Source: Thamnaconus septentrionalis (taxonomy: Eukaryota > Chordata > Actinopteri > Tetraodontiformes > Monacanthidae). From it: 64,000 nt of DNA. The position numbers and the translations under genes were made by a program. The stretch covers positions 23,231,629 through 23,295,628 of the forward strand of contig CM020505.1 of the NCBI GenBank assembly GCA_009823395.1, in the 5' to 3' direction. A model generated the notes under the pieces. That model was not told where the DNA came from. It was given only the letters and a program-made list of their open reading frames with translations, and did no database searches. Shown one piece after another: positions 41,301-51,267 of this stretch (position 1 is the stretch's first letter; each line of letters starts with the position of its first letter).

Positions 41301-42944
41301 AACAGTAACCTTGAAATCTCTGCTAATGTGTCCTTAATAGATTCACTCTCTTTAATTGCGGCATTGATGAGGTTTTTCAAGGAGACCTGTGGCCAAAGCA
41401 AACAGGCCTTGAGGGTGAGTGGGGAGTGACGTGGATGGGGGCAGACACACTGAGCTCTGTGTTAAACTCTGGCAATTAATCACCTTCAGTGAAGGACCTT
41501 GAACAACTTTAAAGCATGCGGGGGCCACACAATCCTGTTTTATAGATCAATATTAGTAATAAGAAACTCTGAGGGGCCTGGCTAGCGTTGCAAACAGAAC
41601 TCTTCATGCTTCACATTAAACATCATGTCTGGAAAATGGTTGCATTTGGTCCCAAGTGCACCGGAAAGACACTGGTTGGTACCGTTGAATCAAATCCTGA
41701 CAAGACGACTCCATGACAATTTTGTAGATGTAGTTGTTTGAACACTTTAAATAAGTGGTGTTGAATGTTGGCCCAGTGTGTTACTTAGAAGTGAAATTGG
41801 CCAAATTGGTCAAATTGGCTGATTACTGTGAAAGTGTTTGAAAGAGAGAAATTCCATCAGCACATGCTGTTTTCATTTTAGTAGGCAAGAAACCTACAAT
41901 ATCGGTTGCTTTCTTCTTGTATTGTGTTATAATCAATTCATAATAAATCAATAAGTCAATTCACACCTAATGTGAAATCACACCAGACCCTATTGCTGCA
42001 AATAAAATCTCCTTTTCCAGAACCGGGCAAAAAAAATCCTCTCTGCCTTATTCTTCTAGGCAGATTGGTTGGAAACACTGACTGTCAACTGGTCAGTAGA
42101 GTGACCATGCTGGAGTGACCATGCTGGAGAGTGCTCTGTAGACACTATATCAGGAATTGCTTTTGTGATGAGGAGTGTGAGTGCTGCTTCTTCATATGCT
42201 CATTAGATAAACTGGTCATTGTGAAAGAAGTTGGGTGTGGGGGTGGGTGTGTGTGTGTGTGTGTGTGTGTGGGGGGGTGCACAGCATATTTTAAACTCTT
42301 TAAACCCCAGAGCAACGCTGGCCCTCCAATAATATGACTCCCATCCATCACCACAGACAACCTCCAATTAGCACATTCCTGCTCCCCCTGTTTCTCATGT
42401 TCTTGGTTAACCTCGAGATCATTCTGGATCGTTCATCAAAAAAAAAGAGCACATTTTCACTGAAGATGCCGCATCTGTGTTTGCATGTTCTCGAGTGTGG
42501 GGAAATAAGGGAGTGATTATTGTCAATTGATTTTTATTTTTCTTTGAGGCTGCAGTCAATGTTCCCACAGCCCAATAGACCAATCAGTCATCAGGGTGAT
42601 ATGGTTCATATGCGGGTAGGTCAGCAAAGCACCAACCAGCTGCGTCTGACCAGGCTGTCGACAGATCATATCAAACAAGACTGAAATGAGAAAGTGTGTT
42701 TTGCTCAGTTGTGTTGTTTTTTCAGAAAGGCAAAATAATTTGACGCGGCAGATGTGAAATGAGGTGTATCAGCGTACGAGAGCAGATTCCAGCCCTTTTG
42801 GAGCCAGTTGGATTTACACTTTATAAATACTGTGCGATCCAAGTCTGCCAAGGAATTATTTGCAGTAAATTTTTAACTCTTTTTGGAAAAGTCGACATTG
42901 CTTGACATAGTAAGAACTGTGTTGGTGTAATTGACCGTGCCCCT

Positions 42945-42983
<39 letters not shown>

Positions 42984-44735
42984 ATTATTGACAAATTAAA
43001 TGCCCCTCCAGTGTAATGAAGCGTGAGCAGACCACATTAAAAGCAGATCAGCATCAAGAGCTGCGAATCCAGATTGGAGAGTTGCGTTAACTTTTCTTTT
43101 TTGGGGTACGAACAAAGAAATGCACGTTTTCCCAGAGAGGTCTGTCATTGAGCGGTGCCGGCAGCACTCTGCTGCTGACTGAGGCCACCCACAGTGCTGC
43201 CGCCGGGGCAGCGCAAGGCTGAGGAGGGTAGGATCACGCCGGCTGACCTTCTACCTCTTGGACTTAAAAGACACACACATACACGCACACACACACACAC
43301 TCAACGGAACTCTTCACACGCTGTCATAGCGTCACCTCTAACACTCCGACTAGGGATGCAAATTACCGATGAATTGTTTGTTCATTGACCTTATTGATAG
43401 ATTACCAGTCTGATTACCAAACCTGCCCGCACTGAGTGTCTGCGGGCAGGTTTGTGCGTTTGTCAACCTCTGATGGTTTTCCGGACAGATGTCTGTAATG
43501 CCAGACGGACACCTGAGCCAGGAGCCCCGGGGGGATCAGATGACCCTGCGGTCCTTGTGGTATGCACTAATAGTCAGGACAGGGAAAGGAGTCCGAGTCA
43601 AACTATCCTGGGACTAAAGCAGGACGCCGAATGTGTGGCTCCCCAACTGAAATAGCGCGACTCCAACCGTCCTCGTCAGAGTTCGCTGCAGGTCTGGAGT
43701 CTTCAGTCCCACCACAGATCTGCTGGTACTGGGGAGCAAAACAAACAGTCAACGCTTATTTGTAGGACACTTTGACAAAATGTTGTTCAAAGAAACATTA
43801 TAATATACATACACAGCAACATAATTACATAGACTTTTCTTCTGTCTCTCCAGGGCACAATGGAGGAAGCGTGTGCAGAGGGGATTGGAGAGGAACACTA
43901 TCGTTTGGAAGGTAGGAGCCCACTCCCTCACCCAGCTTCCGCCTGCTTGACTTGTGTTGCTCTCTTTTCCCATGATTGGAATGAAACTGCCAACGGTTCC
44001 GCGTTTTGACATCATCCACCCACTGCCTCCAACTTCTTCCTCGCAGTTTTGTTAAAACTCTCATCAGTTTTCAGTTTGTCAGAGGTTGGTTTTGCTACCC
44101 TTCACACCTCTCCACTTCCTCTGGAGCTCACCCCTCCTCCCTCCATCTCCCCAGGGTGCTGTGCTCCATGCTTTCATTCCTCCACAAACTCCCTTTCAGC
44201 CAAATGTACGGCTGGAAGTAGGCAGCAGGTTGAGCATCTTCCTTTCTCCCATTCTGCCAAACGCCTCAAAAAGTGATAAAATAAAGTGACAAATAAAATC
44301 ACAAAAAAATATAAATAATATCTTTATGATCTCCGTTCTTTTTTTTAAAAACAAGGCCGGCCATTGTGGCCCTGCTCATGCACATGGAAGAACCAAATAA
44401 AAACAGCTGTAGTGGATTTTCTACCACTTAACTACCCACTAGAGACGTCGGCATTGTCAATGAATCCTAACAGAAAACAGACCAAAAATCTGCTGTGAAT
44501 CTTCAAGGAAGGAAAAAGAGGATTCATTTTGAAAGTGTTTTCAGGATCCTTGACATTGGTGCTGCCAGCATAATAATGATAATAATAGTAATAATGATAA
44601 TAATCGCAACCAACAAGCTGGTTTTGTTCCATCGCTTCTACGACCTTCCCCTGACAGCGCGACAATAGTAACAGCAGGTCTCGGCCTTGGCGTAGACTGG
44701 CCCTGTTCCAGCCAGTACACTCACACTCCGTGCCC

Positions 44736-44773
<38 letters not shown>

Positions 44774-45000
44774 TGATAGTTCTTGGCTTTCTGTACATTT
44801 TTCATTGTGATATTAAGATATTTCACACTGTTGCTTTTGAAGTTCTGCTGTGTCAGAAGGAAAAAAAACAACAAATCATAAATCATAATAATGATAATAA
44901 TGACATCAAAGAGCCTCTTGCATCCCAAAATCTGCACCATGGCCAGCACCAAGCTGTGCTGCCCAGTTTAATGCAGTAGCCTGGCTAAGCTGTGATCACT

Positions 45001-45037
<37 letters not shown>

Positions 45038-46214
45038 GCAGTGTTCCTGACCCAGCCTCAGTACGACATGTCGTCTGAGCGCTGGGACGGCTCGCTGTGT
45101 GGAGGGCATCTGATGTTGTGATGTTGGGCCAGTCTGCCTCCTGCCTCCTCCACCCACCTCCTGCCCCACCTCCTGCCCCACCTCCTGCCCCCCTCCTGCC
45201 TCCTGCCCCTGCCCCCTGCCTGCCTCCTGCCTCCTCCACCCACCTCCTGCCCCACCTCCTGCCTCCTGCCTCCTGCCTCCTCCACCCACCTCCTGCCTCC
45301 TGCCCCACCTCCTGCCTCCTGCCTCCTGCCTGCCCACCCACCTCCTGCCCCACCTCCTGCCTCCACCACCCACCTGCCCCACCTCCTCCACCCACCTCCT
45401 GCCCCACCTCCTGCCCCACCTCCTGCCTCCTGCCTCCTCCACCCACCTCCTGCCTCCCACCCACCTCCTGCCCCACCTCCTCCACCCACCTCCTGCCCCA
45501 CCTCCTGCCTCCTGCCTCCTCCACCCGCCTCATGAAAGCAAAGCTGTGGTGTGGTCTGCGGTGTGCTGGTGGAGGCTGAGGGAGGGTGATGGGAGATTAC
45601 TGTTACTCCTCCTGGTATTTCATTAGCCTTGAGATAAGCATCTCACCACCGTATTGACGATGGCTGGCTTTGCCCTCTCACACAATGTTTCCCTTTGAGC
45701 CGCTCACATGATCAAACAGCCCGACCCCAAACGCTGCTCTTCTCCCAAAAAGTTGCTAAAAGCTCTCAGAGACGATGCTTTTCATTTTCACCCCCCACCC
45801 CCCCCCACCTCCCACCGCCTCCACCTCCTGCCCAGGGATGAGACAGGTCTGCTTTGATCTGACTGGATCAGGAGGGAAAGGAATTGGGCTGTTGTGTCTG
45901 CTGGGCTGGCGAGCAAACAAACAGTTTTTCAGATTTGACTTGGCTTAATTAATTAGAGATTCTGGGTTTTTTTTTTTTTTTCTTTTTACGGCTGGTCTGA
46001 TCTTCTTCCAAAAGGTTTGAGAACGGGGACTTCAAAGTGCAGTGGTGGGCGGGAGAGGCTGGAGGAGGGGTGTGTGTGGAATGTATTGGGTTTTATTGGG
46101 TGTGTGCAGGGCCTGCAGGACTGTGATTGGAGGGAGGAGGGGGGGCTCATGCTCCAGCTGACTGGAGGCTGTTACAAGCTTACCAGTGTAGCTGCAGCTA
46201 GCCAAGGAAATACT

Positions 46215-46246
<32 letters not shown>

Positions 46247-47651
46247 ACCCGTGCGTGCGTGCGTGCGAGGAGGAAGCCGTGTGGATTGTGGGTAAGTGTA
46301 ACTCCCAGCAGGCTCAGAGACGAGCCGCCGCTCAACTCCTAAATCTCAGTTGCGTGTGGTGTGTATCAGTGCCACCGCCTTCTCGTGTGTCAAACAAATG
46401 CGGGATTTCAAAGTGCAGGAGGATATCCAGTAGCATTAGGAGGCCGGGCCCACGGCCAGCGAGCCACACTGTTATTTCTGTCCGCCAGGGTGGACCCAGC
46501 TTACAGTACTGCACAATAATGACAAGTGGACCAAATAGAATTGAATAAAGTCCCAATAGATTAAATCGAGGTGAGTTTGCACCGAGGTTTTTCCCCAATG
46601 CTTTGCAGCAGATGGATGGAGTGTTTAGGTGAGCCACCTCATTGAAGGAAAGAATATACATCATTGGATATTTAGAAAACATGTTGCTTTAATGTCAAAT
46701 AGTAATTAACAAAGCGTTGCAACAAAATATTTTGCTCTTTATTGAAATGACTCTTAAAACACTGAAGAATTTGATGAAATATGTGATAACTTCCTTACTA
46801 TTAATACAATTTCCTCAAGTTCGGCAGGCCGGATTAGAGAGCCTAACGGCCTACATATGGGCCCCGGGCCGTAGTTTGCCCACGCCTGCTCTACACTTGT
46901 TTGTGGGGAAGGTAACTTAACGTGAGGAGAAGAGCAGGTCTGTAGCACCTTGCAGAGGTTCCTGTCATGGCCCTCATGGGACCTTGAATGATCACATGCC
47001 GACTGTGAATCCTGTAGCACCCATTGATCCGCCATGTCTTGACACGTCACTGACATCCAGCTTCCTGTCTGACATCCCCTCACAGTGTGAACCCAGTGGG
47101 ACACGCTATACGTACAGTGACTGGCACTGCAGAAACGCACTGTAAGAATCACACTGAAGATCCAGTCAGTGATGCGGTTGCAGTCATTTTTGGGTTTTCT
47201 TCTGCAGTGGATTGAATCTTTAGCTCCACTGCTTAAATTCAAATTCAACTTACGGTTCCAGTCAGTGAGACAAAACCACAAGCAGTTTGGGTTTATTTCC
47301 AACCACGAGCGCTCGAATGTGCGTCACATCTTCAGTGTGGATGCTCAGTGGAGGAAGCAGGAGCTTCCAAGCAACCCTTGGAGGCGACACTGTATCCTCA
47401 GGTGATGACCGCACCCAGCGCTCCCATCCTCAGGCTCTGTCTTTTATCTCTGCGTGTGTGTGTGTGTGTGTGTGTGCCTGGCGCTGCAGTGGCGTTACCC
47501 CCGGAGAAGACAGGCAGGTGCTGTGCAGAGGAGAAGACGCATGAGAGGGACATCAGCCAGTCTCCCGCAGGCCCGCAGAAACAGCTCCAGTTTGAAGTGA
47601 GTGTCAGCAGTCAACTGGACGCTTATCACCTGTTGTGTGGCTGGACCTGAG

Positions 47652-47687
<36 letters not shown>

Positions 47688-48705
47688 CACAGGTGCAGTT
47701 TGTGAACGTGGTCTTTGTGTTTCAGGAGCTGGAGTGCGCCGTGTCGGTGGAGGAGGACAACAGACAGGAGTGGACCTTCACCCTCTACGACTTTGACAAC
47801 AACGGCAAAGTCACCCGAGAGGTAATAATGACCCTGTGTTTACAGCCAGCTGTACTGTCAATTACTCCCGATAGTGAAAAAGTGCTCCTCCAGCCTATAG
47901 AGGGAGCCCTCCACCAGTGGCTGTCCTCCTGTGACTGGCCAGTCGTGTCGGGAGTGTTGATAAGGGAGCGAATGAGTGGATGAATGAATGAGTGGATGGA
48001 TGAGTGGATGGATGGATGATGGATTTTAGCTCTGAGTTGAAGAACAAGTCAACGTCCTCTTTGCTTTTCTGTGTTGCTAAGTCACTTTTCTTGTGTTTCC
48101 GATTCAGTATAAGGAAGTTTAGCCTGGCCCTTAGCCAGACAAAGACAGAGATGAAACACACCTCATCATTTGAATTTAATATTTCACATGTTGAGCTGTT
48201 GCTCACGTTGGTCCTCTTGGAAATGGGAAGGAATGGAAGCTGTGTGTTAGTCTGCTTGCCCCCCACCCTCCCCCCAGTGATAAAGAGGTTAAAGAGAGAG
48301 AAGTTCCTCTTGCTCAGTGTGGCTCCTGAGAATAGGAGCCAGCGACCTGATGTGTGCTTTCCTGCGCAGCACCTGGTGGCTGCCGCTGGCCTGCTGCTGA
48401 TCTGAGGGAACTTCCAGAAAGGCCTCGTGTGTTGTCTGAAAACAACTTGAAATGGCACAAAAGAGAGCTGGAGAAGTGGGGCTGTCCTCCTTTGTGTTGT
48501 TGGCGGTGCAGTTTGCCTGTGGCTCCGCGGCTCGTGAGACGTCAGGCGGCAGCGGCAGCGGCGGCGTGGAGGGAAAAAAGGAATTCTTTCTTCTCCAAAT
48601 CCCCTTTTTCATCCCATCACACAAATAAGAAAACAAAAGGAAACCAAAAATGACACAGGGAGCTTCTATTATGTTTGCCGCCTTATTTTAAGTCTGTGTA
48701 TGAAA

Positions 48706-48770
<65 letters not shown>

Positions 48771-51231
48771 TGTGAGTGTCGCCAGGTCCCTTCAGCAGTG
48801 GCTCACAGCACAAACCAGCTGTTGGAGCCTCTTCAGGTCTGAACTCTCTGTCAGAGGAGGCGTTCATGGTTCAACACTATTGAGTCCATTTCACACACAG
48901 ACCAGCTGAATTCTTTGACTGCAAGGTGAAGTGCAGAGTTCCTCCCAGCCGAGCGGGAGTCATTAGCTCGGCGCTGCGCAGAAATGACTCATTAATGCCA
49001 GAACGGAGCCTCTAAACAGCCGCGGGAGACTGGAATCACTTACATGCTAATGAAGCTGGAATCCTCTTCCAGGGTTTCACTCTTTCACTTCTACAAGTTT
49101 TCATCTCAGTTTAATTTAATTTTGATTTGCAGCTGTGAAAAAAATGAGGTGTGGGTGTCGCCTCACGTCAGACCTCATGCAAAAAGGGCACTTCAGGGGA
49201 TAATAATAATGATAATGACGATGATAATGATGATATTTATGAGCACCTTTCTCAAAGGACGCTTTTCAAAGATAAAACCAATGCAATAAAGCAACAGATG
49301 TGCCGTCTCACTCTGCTGCTGCTCCGAGCTCTTCAAGACGCTCTCCTGTTCTATTCTCTCGCTTTTCCAGCCTGAGCTGAACTTAAAACAACCGACGTCT
49401 CTTCCCTTCAGACACGTGAAGCCGTCGCTGTCACGACAGAGATGGCGTATAAGAATAGTCTCTGCTCTTCCTCCTCCTCCTCCTCCTCCTCCTCCTCCTC
49501 TTTATGTCGTCGTGTCGGAACAGCTGGAAGCCTCAGCCGGAGCCTCCAGCGCGTCCTGCGAGGAGCCTCTGTGTTCGGCCGCTCAAGTCCTTCTCTCCTC
49601 CTCCTCTCCCCAGGACATCACCAGCCTGCTGCACACCATCTACGAGGTGGTGGACGCCTCGGTCAACCACTCGCCCAGCAGCAGCAAGACGCTGCGGGTC
49701 AAGCTGTCGGTGGCGCCCGACTCCAGCCAGCGCTGGAGGAGTTGCACCCAGGGTAGGTGGAGCTGGCATCCACGTGCCAGGGTGGGGGGTTGGGTGGGTG
49801 GGAGTAGGTGGGGGCGGGGCGGAGCATCCCGGGGTCCCACCCCTCCAGGTGGCTGCTGTCAGCGCACCTAGACGATGTGTTTGTTGTCATGCAGAACGGC
49901 GCCTGCTTCAGGCCGCTCGCAGCTTTGTTCCTCGCAGCCGCTCCGCCGCTCCGCCGCTCCCACTCAATGGGGTTCATTTTTAATGATGGTGTGTGTGTGT
50001 GTGTGTGTGTGTGTGTGACAGCGCTAAGACAGGCCCCCCCCACCCTCACCCTCCGCCCCTTCTTTCCCTCAGCGCTTTCAAATGCTGTGAAGGAAACCTT
50101 AAGAGATGTTGCCTGCGAGTCCTTTTGATAACCAGCGCCATTTCTTCCTTTTCTCCAAAGTTCCCTTTTTTGCAGCTCTTCTCCATCTCTTCTCCATCCT
50201 CTGTTCCCCCCCCCACACCGTCTCAGAGCTGCTGGGAAAATATAGCTGCGTTCAACTTAACTTTTCTCACTGATGACTTGGTAAACAAGAAGTCAGAGGG
50301 AAGGAAAATCTAAAAAAAAGAAAGAAAAAATAGTAGATATTCCTGAGTGTTTGTGTCCTATTGTTTCCGCTATAAATATCCATCAAGAGACTCAAACAGA
50401 GCCGCCTTTGAAAAATGTTGCCGCTCGCCTTCATGCTAATTTGAAACAGCATCGCAACCCCGCATTGTTAATAAACTTTCTGAAGCCTGCGTGTTTTTCT
50501 TTAATTTCATTCCATGCCTTATAAAAGACTGTGAGTTGAAAATAGAATAAATGAAGCATTGTTTCCCCCCCACCATCCCTCCACCCCCCACAGCCCCCCC
50601 TCGCTCCCCTTCCACCCTCCCCTCCCTCCTCCATAGATCTTCAAAGTAAAAGCCCGAAAACAAAGGTTGCTTTCTTCCGAGGCGTGTGTGACTGTTGTCG
50701 TGTGTGACTGTCGTCGTGTGGCTGTGTATGTGTGTGTGTGTGCGTGCACGCGGCAGTGTGCACACAGCGCAGCTCTCTTTGATAATAGCCTGCTGTCTCT
50801 GTCTCTCACACACACCTAGACGTGTCCCACCCCCGAGAGAAAAGTGACAAGTGCATCGAAGACCCCAAGAGTGCGGAGAAGAAGGCTCGAGCGCTGCTCA
50901 GGTGAGCCACACTGCCCCTAGTGGTGAACCCCGACCACCACACCCACTCAGCTCGGTGTGTTTGGTACGGGATATATATATTTTCTATTTTCCACTCTGC
51001 TACTAATTATAGCGCTGGCTCTTTAGAACGGTGGCACTTCCACAATTAGTAGCTGCAGTTGTCCGCTGGCTCTCAGATGATGGATGTATTTTCTGTGCTC
51101 GCGCACGTGAACGACACAAGGCGGTGGCAGAAAGTCGACCTTCTGATTGCACCCCCCGCTGGGCGCTGCTTCACTTCACTTCTCGCCTCTCTAACTGCTG
51201 CTCTGCCACCGCCGCCTGATTTCTGTTTCCT

Positions 51232-51267
<36 letters not shown>

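Larger units (their letters stand above)
28136..43853 (+). other. nkd1: nkd1 intron 3 (15.7 kb), non-coding
   Basis: Defined by the gtgagt donor after exon 3 and the ctctccag acceptor of exon 4. No protein-coding segment was recognised inside. It holds several GT repeats (28172-28234, 28341-28365, 33721-33741, 38326-38352, 42248-42271), TTAA-type MITEs, poly-A runs, a CTG repeat and TCF/LEF-type motifs near 32.8-32.9 kb. It is the largest intron and a natural place for enhancers. Confidence 0.85.
43912..47489 (+). other. nkd1: nkd1 intron 4 (3.6 kb), non-coding
   Basis: Contains an ATA/ATT trinucleotide run (about 44738-44770), a GT repeat (45004-45034), a C-rich minisatellite of about 400 bp (45137-45530), a CA repeat (46223-46248) and a degenerate hAT-type element (about 46676-46888). 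No exon was recognised inside. Confidence 0.85.

Noticed and set aside
45137..45530. CRISPR-like array
   Set aside because: Units are contiguous with no unique spacers, and the genome is vertebrate.
45000..45579. Long open frames on both strands (up to 177 codons) through the intron 4 minisatellite
   Set aside because: They are direct translations of a tandem repeat that lacks stops in most frames; they overlap each other on both strands and have no domain.
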